5,393 bases of DNA from an uncultured Rhodospirillaceae bacterium (GCA_937891725.1 CALAHL010000092.1:1-5393); one strand, 5' to 3'. Positions 1 to 5,393 are shown, numbered from the stretch's first letter. Notes: generated by a model not told the origin, from the sequence alone. Made by a program: numbers and translations.

Positions 1-606
1 TGCAAACACCAACAGGGTCGCGAGGCCGGCCCCCGAGAGCACCAGCACGAACATCACATCGGACAGATGAATCCCGGTGGCATGCGCCCACCAGATGAAG
101 CCCAGACCCACAATCGGAAAAACGAACCGGGTCGGTAGGGCCGCCAGAATCGGACGACGCGTGACCATGTAGACCTGCGACAGCAAGTCGAGCCCGGCCC
201 AGACCGGAACCAGCAGCACGACAAAACTGACCGGATGGTGGCCATGAATGTCTTCCGGGAGGTCGCCCGGCAGCAAAAGAACCACAATCCAGAGTCCGCC
301 CGCCAGCAGCAGCGACAGACTGACGATCGTCCGCACGTAGAAGCCGATATAACCGGTCGCTGCGCTTGAGCCCTTTATTCTGCGGGGCAGGAATCGGCCC
401 GCTGCCCTGGACCCCCCAAGGCCGACAGCGACCGACGCCACCAGCATGGTGGAAGCGGCGACTTTCAGGTTCCCGAAATTTGCCGGATTCAGGAACCGCG
501 CCATGGTGATGAAGACCAGTGCGTTCAACGCGAACCCGACAACCGCAATCGCCATCGTGCCGGGCAGAGCCCGGGTGAAATAGTCGAGAGAGCTGTCGGT
601 CGTCAT
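1..606 (-). CDS. Polytopic membrane protein, polysaccharide flippase-like (partial, C-terminus outside window)
   Basis: An uninterrupted minus-strand frame starts at the ATG at 606-604 and stays open for 202 codons to the window edge, so the C-terminus is missing. An AAGGGG ribosome-binding site (616-621) lies 9 nt upstream. The protein is strongly hydrophobic, with likely membrane segments at about residues 16-35, 47-64, 92-113, 126-147, 158-174 and 181-201. Near the N-terminus, ARFLNPANFGNLKVA (36-50), then VGLGGSRAAGRFLPRR (61-76), resembles the first loop and second helix of Wzx-type oligosaccharide flippases (MOP superfamily), which typically show a 'R-x-L-x-P-x-x-F/Y-G' pattern followed by a small-residue helix and an Arg-rich loop. 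Such proteins move lipid-linked glycans across the inner membrane; full-length members are usually above 400 residues, so about half is visible. It follows the oxidoreductase gene by 43 nt but has no obvious functional link to it. The membrane-protein assignment is firm; the flippase assignment is by resemblance only. Confidence 0.72.
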   Translation of the reverse strand, partial: MTTDSSLDYFTRALPGTMAIAVVGFALNALVFITMARFLNPANFGNLKVAASTMLVASVAVGLGGSRAAGRFLPRRIKGSSAATGYIGFYVRTIVSLSLLLAGGLWIVVLLLPGDLPEDIHGHHPVSFVVLLVPVWAGLDLLSQVYMVTRRPILAALPTRFVFPIVGLGFIWWAHATGIHLSDVMFVLVLSGAGLATLLVFA

Positions 607-649
607 TCTTCCGGTCCCCTTCACGCGACCGGCGACCGTCGACGCCTCC

Positions 650-1657
650 TCAGACGTTCAGGACGATCTTGCCGATATGGGTGCTGGTCTCCATCAGGGC
701 ATGGGCTTCGGACGCCTTCTCCAAGGGGAAATCGGCGAACATCACCGGAGCCACGGTGCCGTTGTTCAACAGCGGCCAGACTTTCTCCTCCAGACCGCGT
801 GCGATCTCGGCTTTCGCCTCGACCGATTGCGGACGCAGGGTCGAGCCGGTCAGGGTCAGCCGGTTGAGCATCATCTTGAGGAAATTGAAGTCCGCCACTT
901 TGGAGCCGCCCAGAAAGGCGATCTGCACCAACCGTCCGTCGGGCCGCAGACTTTCCAGGTTTGCCTGAATATACGGGCCACCGACCATGTCCAGGATGAC
1001 ATCGGCGCCGCCCGATTTCACCATTTCCTCGGCCCAATTGAGTTGCCGGTAGTTCATCGCATAAGACGCGCCGAGATCCAGGCAGGCCCTGCATTTCTCG
1101 TCGGTCCCGGCCGTGGTGAACACCTCGGCACCGAAGGCCTTGGCGAGCTGGATCGCGGTCGTCCCGATGCCGGAGGTACCGCCATGGATCAGGATCCGCT
1201 CACCCGCCTTCAACCGGCCCCGCATGAACACGTTGGTCCAGACCGTGAAATAGGTCTCCGGCAAGGCGGAGGCCCGTTTCAGATCGAAGCCCTTCGGAAC
1301 CGGCAGGCAATGCTCGGCCGGGGCCACGCAATATTCGGCATAGCCGCCGCCCGGTGTCAGCGCGCAGACCCTGTCGCCAACCTTCCACCGGGTGACATCG
1401 GCGCCGACGGCTGCGATCTCACCGGCCACTTCGAGTCCGGGCAGGTCGCTGGCGCCCTTCGGCACCGGGTAATTCCCCGTGCGCTGCAGCACATCGGGAC
1501 GATTCACCCCGGCATGGGCGACCTTGATGATCACCTCATGCTTCAGGATGCCAGGAATGCGGCGCTCGCCGGGGACCAGGACTTCGGGTCCACCCGGCTC
1601 ACGGATTTCGATACAGCGCATGGTGCCGGACAGCACGTCGCGCGGAGGCTCATACAT
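650..1657 (-). CDS. NAD(P)H:quinone oxidoreductase, PIG3 family (zinc-independent MDR)
   Basis: A complete 335-residue medium-chain dehydrogenase/reductase. Known family members reduce quinones or enones with NADPH in the cytoplasm. The N-terminal GroES-like domain carries the PIG3/QOR-style stretch AGVNRPDVLQRTGNYP (49-64), then LPGLEVAGEIAAVG (72-85). The position of the zinc-ligand GHE motif of alcohol dehydrogenases reads GLE, so no catalytic zinc is expected. The Rossmann cofactor site is ILIHGGTSGIGTTAIQLAKA (155-174). Near the C-terminus GSTLRPQSVEAKAEIA (271-286) is another PIG3-like signature, and the end IGKIVLNV is typical. The start at 1657 is preferred because GGGAGA lies 5 nt upstream; an inner ATG (residue 13, at 1621) matches the usual family N-terminus better but has no good ribosome-binding site. 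It starts 33 nt after the upstream dehydrogenase gene ends. The physiological substrate cannot be inferred; a generic quinone or 2-enoyl reductase role fits a catabolic cluster. Confidence 0.9.
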   Translation of the reverse strand: MYEPPRDVLSGTMRCIEIREPGGPEVLVPGERRIPGILKHEVIIKVAHAGVNRPDVLQRTGNYPVPKGASDLPGLEVAGEIAAVGADVTRWKVGDRVCALTPGGGYAEYCVAPAEHCLPVPKGFDLKRASALPETYFTVWTNVFMRGRLKAGERILIHGGTSGIGTTAIQLAKAFGAEVFTTAGTDEKCRACLDLGASYAMNYRQLNWAEEMVKSGGADVILDMVGGPYIQANLESLRPDGRLVQIAFLGGSKVADFNFLKMMLNRLTLTGSTLRPQSVEAKAEIARGLEEKVWPLLNNGTVAPVMFADFPLEKASEAHALMETSTHIGKIVLNV

Positions 1658-1662
1658 CAGTC

Positions 1663-1668
1663 TCTCCC
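1663..1668 (-). promoter_or_regulatory. Ribosome-binding site for the PIG3-type gene
   Basis: GGGAGA on the minus strand, 5 nt before the ATG at 1657. It favours the longer N-terminus over the inner ATG at 1621, which lacks a purine-rich element at proper spacing. Confidence 0.6.
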
Positions 1669-1690
1669 AAAAGGTCAGACGGGTGTCTTA

Positions 1691-2632
1691 TCAGGTTCCG
1701 TGGTCGGTGTCGGCATCGCGCTTGTGACGCAGCAGCGCCATCAGCCGCCGGTCGCGCCAGGACTGACGGGCCGAAAGATCGGCTTTCGGCAGATCCCGGC
1801 GGCGTTCCGCCTCGATCCGACCCACCAGATCCGCATCCCAGTCCCGGGGGGACGCTTCGTCCTGAACCCGCTTGTAGAACGGGCCGTAGCGGTCGCAATA
1901 GTCCGACAGCCCGTCCGGCGCGTTCAGATCGATGGTCTCGAACGGCCCCATGAACGACCAGCGCAGACCCAAGCCGTCGCGCACCGTGCGATCCACGTCC
2001 TCGACCGAGGCGATCCCGTCATCCACCAGCCGAAACGCCTCGGCCAGAAGCGCGCCCTGCAACCGGTTCAGCACGAAGCCTTCAACCTCGCGGTTGACCG
2101 TCACCGGGACCATGCCGACCGATTCCATGGTCGCGCGCGCCCGTTCCGGCACTGCAGGGTCGGTCCAGGGTGCCGGGCACAGCTCGACCAGCGGGATCAG
2201 ATACGGCGGGTTGACCGGGTGCGCGATCAGACAGCGCTCCCGCCCCTTCACATGCTCGGTGAAGCGCGACGCCGCGATGGCGGAGGACGATGAGGCCAGG
2301 ATCGCGTCGGAACCAGCCAATGCGGCGGCCCGGGCAAACAGCTCGGCTTTGATCTCGGCTTTCTCGGCGACCGATTCCTGCATCCAGGTCGCACCGTCCA
2401 ACGCCTCCTCCAGCGACCCTGCCAGGGTGACCTTGGCGCGGGCGGCGGCGGCATCGGGGATCAGCCCCTGGGCTTCGAGATCCTTCAGGTTCTCCCCCAG
2501 CCGCACACCGGCATCCTCGAGCGCCGCCTCCGACGCATCCCAGAGCCGCACCTCTCGGCCGGCCCGCGCGAACACGATCGCCCACGCCCGGCCGATCAGC
2601 CCGGCCCCGATGACGGCAAAACGCTCGGTCAT
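1691..2632 (-). CDS. 3-hydroxyacyl-CoA dehydrogenase family protein, lambda-crystallin / L-gulonate (or L-carnitine) dehydrogenase type
   Basis: A complete NAD-dependent dehydrogenase of 313 residues, close to the usual length of about 320 for this subgroup. The Rossmann motif GAGLIG is at 9-14, and acidic D32 at the end of strand 2 (RLWD) points to NAD rather than NADP. The catalytic set of the 3-hydroxyacyl-CoA dehydrogenase superfamily is visible: S117 in the serine run, H138 in AHPVNPPYLIPLVEL, E150 twelve residues later, and N189 in GFVLNR. The HPVNPPYLIPLVEL form, with DGLGLRWSFMGPFETIDLNA (219-238) and the YCDRYGPFY stretch after it, is typical of lambda-crystallin/L-gulonate 3-dehydrogenase and related L-carnitine dehydrogenases rather than of fatty-acid oxidation enzymes. 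Substrate is therefore unclear: a 3-hydroxy acid or its CoA ester. The start at 2632 (MTERFAVIG) is chosen because AGGGG lies 8 nt upstream; the ATG at 2638, two codons earlier, would leave only 2 nt. The gene lies 31 nt after the PaaK-like gene. Confidence 0.9.
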   Translation of the reverse strand: MTERFAVIGAGLIGRAWAIVFARAGREVRLWDASEAALEDAGVRLGENLKDLEAQGLIPDAAAARAKVTLAGSLEEALDGATWMQESVAEKAEIKAELFARAAALAGSDAILASSSSAIAASRFTEHVKGRERCLIAHPVNPPYLIPLVELCPAPWTDPAVPERARATMESVGMVPVTVNREVEGFVLNRLQGALLAEAFRLVDDGIASVEDVDRTVRDGLGLRWSFMGPFETIDLNAPDGLSDYCDRYGPFYKRVQDEASPRDWDADLVGRIEAERRRDLPKADLSARQSWRDRRLMALLRHKRDADTDHGT

Positions 2633-2640
2633 CTCCATTT

Positions 2641-2645
2641 CCCCT
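2641..2645 (-). promoter_or_regulatory. Ribosome-binding site deciding the dehydrogenase start
   Basis: AGGGG on the minus strand sits 8 nt before the ATG at 2632 but only 2 nt before the in-frame ATG at 2638, so it supports the later start. The two candidates differ by two residues (Met-Glu). Confidence 0.55.
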
Positions 2646-2650
2646 ATTCT

Positions 2651-2664
2651 GGTCCCTATGGACC
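2651..2664 (-). other. Short inverted repeat at the PaaK-like gene stop
   Basis: GGTCC and GGACC pair perfectly around a 4-nt loop in the transcript, overlapping the last base of the PaaK-like gene's stop codon. There is no U-run after it, so it is not an intrinsic terminator. A 5-bp stem can occur by chance in GC-rich DNA; it is recorded as the only structure seen in this gap. Confidence 0.2.
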
Positions 2665-3899
2665 TAGTCGTAGCTGCGCTCGTCCGAGATCACCTTGCCG
2701 TCGTTCGGCAGGCTGCCCGGCTCGGTGAGCTCGACGGCGCCCTTCAGCTTGGTCACCGCGATCACGCTGTCTGCGATGGCCGCGCTCAATCCGTCGCCGC
2801 CGCCGGAGACCTCGACCTTGAGGGTCATCTCGTCCCGTCCGGCCGCACCGGTAACAATCAGCCGGGCCTTGACGATCTCCGGATGGCGCCTGGCGATCTC
2901 TGCGATCTGACTGGGGTGGACGAACATGCCCTTGACCTTGGTGGTCTGGTCGGCGCGGCCCATCCAGCCCTTGATGCGCATGTTGGTGCGCCCGCACGGG
3001 CTGGGGCCGGCCAGCACGGCGGACAGGTCGCCGGTCGCGAACCGGATCAGCGGCAGATCTATGTTGAAGGACGTCACCACCACCTCGCCGACCTCCCCCT
3101 CGGGCACCGGCTCACCGGTGCCGGGCCGGACGATCTCGACGATCACGCCCTCATCGACAATCAGCCCCTCCTTGGCCTCGCTCTCATAGGCGATCAGACC
3201 CAACTCGGCGGTGGCATAGGCCTGCAGCACGTTTACGCCCATCTCCAGAATCTCGGCGCGCAGACTGGGCGGCAGCGCCTCGCCGGAGACCAGCGCATTG
3301 GTGATCGACGCGACGTTGAGCCCAAGCTCCCGGCCTTTCAGAAGAAGAATCTTCAGAAAGGACGGGGTGCCGACATAGCTGGACGGGTGCAGATCGGCGA
3401 TGGCGCGAACCTGCTGCTCGGTATTCCCGACACCGGCGGGAAACACCGTGCAGCCGAGACCGTGCAGCCCGCTCTCGGCGATCCGTCCCGCCGGGGTCAG
3501 GTGATAGGCGAAGGTGTTGTGAACCAGATCGCCCTTCCGGAATCCGGCGGCGAACATCGCGCGGGCGAACCGGTACCAGTCCGCGCCATGGCCCTCGGGT
3601 TCGTAGAGCGGGCCGGGCGACATGAAGATCCGGGCGAGATCGGCAACCTTGGTCGCGTTCAGCCCACCCAGCGGCGGGACCGCTTTCTGCAGATCCATCA
3701 GATCGGATTTGCGGGTCATCGGCAACGACGCCAGAGCGGCGCGCGACGTCACGGTACTCGGGTCCACATCGGCCAGGGCCTTTGCGAAATAGGGGGCGTG
3801 GGTCTTGGCGTGCTTGATCTGGATCGGCAGGCATTCCTTGAAGGACGCGTCGCGCACCTCGGCGGAACGGGTCTCGAGGTCGTCGTGGAAACGGGACAT
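2664..3899 (-). CDS. PaaK-like (phenylacetate-CoA ligase family) adenylate-forming protein with degenerate phosphate loop
   Basis: A complete 411-residue protein; classical PaaK is about 430-440. Family members activate an aryl or other carboxylic acid with ATP and join it to CoA in the cytoplasm. Matching elements, in order: GDLVHNTFAYHLTPAG (123-138, as the GDxVxNxxxY stretch of PaaK), SYVGTPSFLKILL (174-186), VSGEALPPSLRAEIL (204-218, the substrate-pocket region), LQAYATAELGLIAYE (225-239, the A5-like core), PLIRFATGDLS (283-293, with the ribose-binding Asp at 291), GWMGRADQTTKVKGMFVHPS (311-330, hinge and C-terminal domain entry), and GK at 401-402. Oddly, the Ser/Thr/Gly phosphate loop (SSGTTGK in PaaK) is replaced by SPGPLYEPEG (94-103), so ATP use is uncertain. 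The start at 3899 has TGGAG 6 nt upstream; the frame stays open further upstream but that stretch overlaps the ABC ATPase gene and does not resemble PaaK. It follows the transporter ATPase gene by 50 nt, which suggests a role in handling the imported acid. Confidence 0.87.
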   Translation of the reverse strand: MSRFHDDLETRSAEVRDASFKECLPIQIKHAKTHAPYFAKALADVDPSTVTSRAALASLPMTRKSDLMDLQKAVPPLGGLNATKVADLARIFMSPGPLYEPEGHGADWYRFARAMFAAGFRKGDLVHNTFAYHLTPAGRIAESGLHGLGCTVFPAGVGNTEQQVRAIADLHPSSYVGTPSFLKILLLKGRELGLNVASITNALVSGEALPPSLRAEILEMGVNVLQAYATAELGLIAYESEAKEGLIVDEGVIVEIVRPGTGEPVPEGEVGEVVVTSFNIDLPLIRFATGDLSAVLAGPSPCGRTNMRIKGWMGRADQTTKVKGMFVHPSQIAEIARRHPEIVKARLIVTGAAGRDEMTLKVEVSGGGDGLSAAIADSVIAVTKLKGAVELTEPGSLPNDGKVISDERSYD

Positions 3900-3905
3900 G
3901 AACAG

Positions 3906-3910
3906 CTCCA
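3906..3910 (-). promoter_or_regulatory. Ribosome-binding site for the PaaK-like gene
   Basis: TGGAG on the minus strand, 6 nt before the ATG at 3899. It supports a start at MSRFHDDLE instead of a start far upstream inside the ABC ATPase gene, where the same frame happens to stay open. Confidence 0.65.
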
Positions 3911-3949
3911 GGCTTTCGGGGGAGGCAGGCCGAGCGGCCGAGAGGATCC

Positions 3950-4810
3950 TCAGCCGAGCCAGCGCTTGCGGCGGCGGTAATGCTTGACGTCGCGGAAGCT
4001 CTGCCGGCCCTCGCCGCCGAGCCCGAGATAGAATTCCTTCACATCCTCGTTGTTCCGCAGGCTTTCGGCAGCCCCTTCCATCACCACCCGGCCACTCTCG
4101 AGGATATAGCCGTATTTCGCGTAGCGGAGCGCGACGTTGGTATTCTGTTCGGCCAGGAGGATGGTCACGCCTTCCTGCTCGTTGATCTCCTTGACGATCT
4201 CGAAGATCTGCTCGACCAGCTGTGGTGCGAGGCCCATCGACGGCTCGTCCAGCAGGATCATCTTCGGCCGGCTCATCAGCGCGCGGCCGATCGCGCACAT
4301 CTGCTGCTCACCGCCCGAGGTGTAGCCGGCCAGGCTGGTCCGCCGGTCGCGCAGACGAGGGAAATAATTGTAGACCATCTCCAGGTCGGCCTTGATGCCG
4401 GCGCTGTCGCCGCCCCGGGTGAAGGCGCCGGTCATCAGGTTTTCCTCGACCGTCAGATGCTCGAAACAGTGCCGGCCTTCCATCACCTGAATGCAGCCGC
4501 GCTTGACCAAGAGATTCGGGCTGGCCGCCTCCACATTGGCGCCGTCGAACTCGATGGTGCCCTTGGTGACCTCGCCCCGCTCGGTACCGAGCAGGTTGGA
4601 GATCGCCTTCAGGGTGGTGGTCTTGCCGGCGCCGTTCGCGCCCAGCAATGCCACGATCCCGCCCTTCGGGACTTCGAGGGACACCCCTCGCAGGACCAAG
4701 ATCACATGGTCGTAAATGACCTCGATATTGTTGACCTTGAGGAGGGCCTCAGCACCATCGGTGGCCTGGCCTGGGGCCGGGGTCTGGCTCTGTTCGGTCG
4801 CAACGCTCAT
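3950..4810 (-). CDS. livF: ABC transporter ATP-binding protein, LivF type (branched-chain amino acid/HAAT family)
   Basis: A complete 286-residue nucleotide-binding subunit that would energise, at the inner face of the cytoplasmic membrane, import of the solute captured by the adjacent binding protein. Visible motifs are Walker A GANGAGKTT (57-65, K63), Q-loop Gln108 in CIQVMEGR, signature SGGEQQ (165-170), Walker B MILLDEP (184-190) with D-loop SMGLAP, and AEQN (220-223), where LivF proteins carry Gln in place of the switch His. The typical LivF end EFYLG is reached near residue 263. About 23 further residues follow, ending in the very basic KHYRRRKRWLG. The N-terminus also has about 20 low-complexity polar residues before the first strand (LLKVNNIEVIY), so the protein is longer than the usual 235-240. 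The start at 4810 has GGAG 8 nt upstream. LivG and the LivH/LivM permeases are not in the window and presumably lie beyond the binding-protein gene. The substrate may not be a branched-chain amino acid, since this family also carries aromatic acids, amides and urea. Confidence 0.94.
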   Translation of the reverse strand: MSVATEQSQTPAPGQATDGAEALLKVNNIEVIYDHVILVLRGVSLEVPKGGIVALLGANGAGKTTTLKAISNLLGTERGEVTKGTIEFDGANVEAASPNLLVKRGCIQVMEGRHCFEHLTVEENLMTGAFTRGGDSAGIKADLEMVYNYFPRLRDRRTSLAGYTSGGEQQMCAIGRALMSRPKMILLDEPSMGLAPQLVEQIFEIVKEINEQEGVTILLAEQNTNVALRYAKYGYILESGRVVMEGAAESLRNNEDVKEFYLGLGGEGRQSFRDVKHYRRRKRWLG

Positions 4811-4923
4811 CGCGCGGGCTCCGGATTCGGGGGGTGATCAAAAGGAACAAACGAAATGCGTCGTGTTCAGGTCGGGGCGGGCGCCCGGGATGATCCCGCG
4901 CGCCCGCTCCCACTCACGTGAGA
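4811..4923 (-). other. Intergenic spacer between binding-protein and ATPase genes
   Basis: The longest gap in the window, 113 nt. In transcript order it holds a 10-bp palindrome (CTCACGTGAG, 4913-4922) touching the stop codon, a large GC-rich hairpin (4877-4907), a T-rich stretch (about 4838-4855), and the GGAG site of the ATPase gene. I see no convincing -35/-10 promoter and no small ORF. Confidence 0.6.
4877..4907 (-). promoter_or_regulatory. Large GC-rich stem-loop after the binding-protein gene (attenuator or RNA-stabilising hairpin)
   Basis: In the transcript, GCGGGCGC pairs perfectly with GCGCCCGC (8 bp); inside it, after one G/G mismatch, CGGGA pairs with TCCCG around a 3-nt loop. The total is 13 pairs, nearly all G-C. 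It begins 16 nt after the stop codon. No U-run follows directly (next bases CCCGACC), so it is a poor intrinsic terminator by itself. In transporter operons, hairpins just after the binding-protein gene are known to protect the upstream mRNA end or to reduce read-through, giving more binding protein than ATPase; that role here is inferred. Confidence 0.6.
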
Positions 4924-5393
4924 TCAGCTGCAGCTGACCGGAGTGATGTTGTTTTCCTTCGCGTACTGGGCCGCGTCCTGCTCGATCAGCGGACGGACCA
5001 GATCGACGTCAGCCGGGATCCAGTCGGTCTTGATCTCCCAGGTCTTGCCGTTCCACTGCTGAATCTTGATGGCGGGATTGGTGCCTTCATGATTCAGACA
5101 GGTCACCTTGACCGGCGGGATCAGCCCGGAGAGACCCAGATCGCTCAGTTGCGCCTCGGTCACGTCCAGATTCTCGAGACCCCAGCGCATCTGCTCGCTG
5201 GTGATCCGCTTGCCCTTGCCGAAATGCTCCTGCGCGGTGCGGACAGCTTCCGTGATGTAGGCCGCAGCAGCCATGCCACGGGAATACAGCACACCGCCGA
5301 TTTCGGCTTTGTCCCAGGAGCCCTGGCCCGCCGCGTACAGCGCGTTGATGTCTTCGTACACCTTGTAGTCCGTGCCGACGCCGTTGAAGGTGG
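4924..5393 (-). CDS. ABC transporter periplasmic substrate-binding protein, type 1 (LivJ/HAAT-like), C-terminal part
   Basis: The minus-strand frame is open from the right edge to the TGA at 4924-4926, giving about 156 C-terminal residues; signal peptide and N-terminal lobe lie outside the window. The GTG at 5361 is read as an internal Val, because the frame continues upstream in a typical binding-protein stretch (TFNGVGTDYKVYEDI). Family-like features are the helix GVLYSRGMAAAAYITEAVRTAQ, then KGKRITSEQMRWGLENLDVT, a pattern common in type 1 receptors where the number of steps to the C-terminus is conserved, and the late TNPAIKIQQWNGKTWEIKTDW strand pair. The protein would capture solute in the periplasm and deliver it to LivH/LivM-type permeases. 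Two cysteines are visible, one in VTCLNHEG and one in the C-terminal SCS, and could form a disulfide. Ligand identity cannot be judged because most binding residues lie in the missing part. Next to a LivF gene, the transporter assignment is strong. Confidence 0.88.
   Translation of the reverse strand, partial: TFNGVGTDYKVYEDINALYAAGQGSWDKAEIGGVLYSRGMAAAAYITEAVRTAQEHFGKGKRITSEQMRWGLENLDVTEAQLSDLGLSGLIPPVKVTCLNHEGTNPAIKIQQWNGKTWEIKTDWIPADVDLVRPLIEQDAAQYAKENNITPVSCS

Larger units (their letters stand above)
1..5393 (-). other. Probable co-directional transcription unit (uptake, activation and redox genes)
   Basis: All six genes are on the minus strand with gaps of 113, 50, 31, 33 and 43 nt, each with its own ribosome-binding site where the start is visible. 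No classical terminator or clear promoter was found between them. The first five make sense as a transport-plus-metabolism operon. Membership of the flippase-like gene rests on spacing alone. Confidence 0.6.

Noticed and set aside
54..287. Small minus-strand open frame (77 codons) at the left end
   Set aside because: It overlaps the flippase-like gene in another frame, while the correct frame is open for 202 codons with membrane helices and a good ribosome-binding site.
677..2293. Long plus-strand open frame (538 codons) antisense to the two oxidoreductase genes
   Set aside because: It lies opposite two well-recognised genes, its translation has no recognisable family motifs and is rich in Arg, His, Gln, Gly and Pro, and it spans the boundary between them. 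This is the usual mirror of G/C-biased third positions.
1932..3980. Plus-strand open frame of 682 codons antisense to the dehydrogenase and PaaK-like genes
   Set aside because: The first part is Ser/Arg/Thr-rich and the rest His/Gly/Gln-rich low-complexity, a shadow pattern; the minus-strand products carry clear catalytic motifs and ribosome-binding sites.
3900..4298. Upstream in-frame extension of the PaaK-like gene (133 more codons)
   Set aside because: The extension overlaps the LivF gene in another frame, is Arg/Asp/Pro-rich without PaaK likeness, and the ribosome-binding site at 3906-3910 marks the real start.
3980..4837. Plus-strand open frame of 285 codons antisense to the LivF gene
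   Set aside because: Almost exactly mirrors an ABC ATPase with all its motifs; the antisense translation has no domain and no supported start.
4877..4907. Hairpin as a classical intrinsic terminator
   Set aside because: No U-run follows the stem; the T-rich stretch lies about 20 nt further on, and a same-strand transporter gene follows.
1..5393. CRISPR array, insertion sequence, tRNA/rRNA or phage genes
   Set aside because: No regularly spaced direct repeats, transposase motifs, terminal repeats or RNA gene signatures were seen on either strand.

Overview
The window is GC-rich, and its third codon positions are biased to G/C. That produces long open frames on the opposite strand and in other frames, which I treat as non-coding. 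Codon style and the gene families present (branched-chain-amino-acid-type ABC transporter next to a PaaK-like ligase, PIG3 oxidoreductase, lambda-crystallin-type dehydrogenase) suggest an alphaproteobacterium, possibly of the Rhodospirillales. This is inference; there is no rRNA or other marker gene here.

All six genes lie on the minus strand, so they are transcribed from the right end to the left. In transcription order they are: the C-terminal part of a periplasmic solute-binding protein (runs off the right edge); a LivF-type ABC ATPase with an extra basic C-terminal tail; a PaaK-like (phenylacetate-CoA ligase family) adenylate-forming protein whose usual phosphate-binding loop is not recognisable; a 3-hydroxyacyl-CoA dehydrogenase family enzyme of the lambda-crystallin/L-gulonate-dehydrogenase/L-carnitine-dehydrogenase type; a PIG3-type NAD(P)H:quinone oxidoreductase; and the N-terminal part of a polytopic membrane protein resembling polysaccharide flippases (runs off the left edge). 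Gaps are 113, 50, 31, 33 and 43 nt, so one polycistronic unit is plausible. No promoter or classical intrinsic terminator is visible between genes.

The first genes look like the end of an uptake system for a small amphipathic solute, such as an amino acid or an aromatic or other carboxylic acid. The ligase-like protein and the two NAD(P)-dependent oxidoreductases could then handle the imported compound. The substrate cannot be read from the sequence. The flippase-like gene does not fit a catabolic role and may begin a different functional block.

The points most worth a second look are the degenerate ATP-loop region of the PaaK-like protein, the tail on the LivF protein, and a long GC-rich hairpin in the only sizeable intergenic gap, between the binding-protein and ATPase genes. 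I see no mobile element, CRISPR array, tRNA or rRNA, and no clear evidence of a wholly new system.
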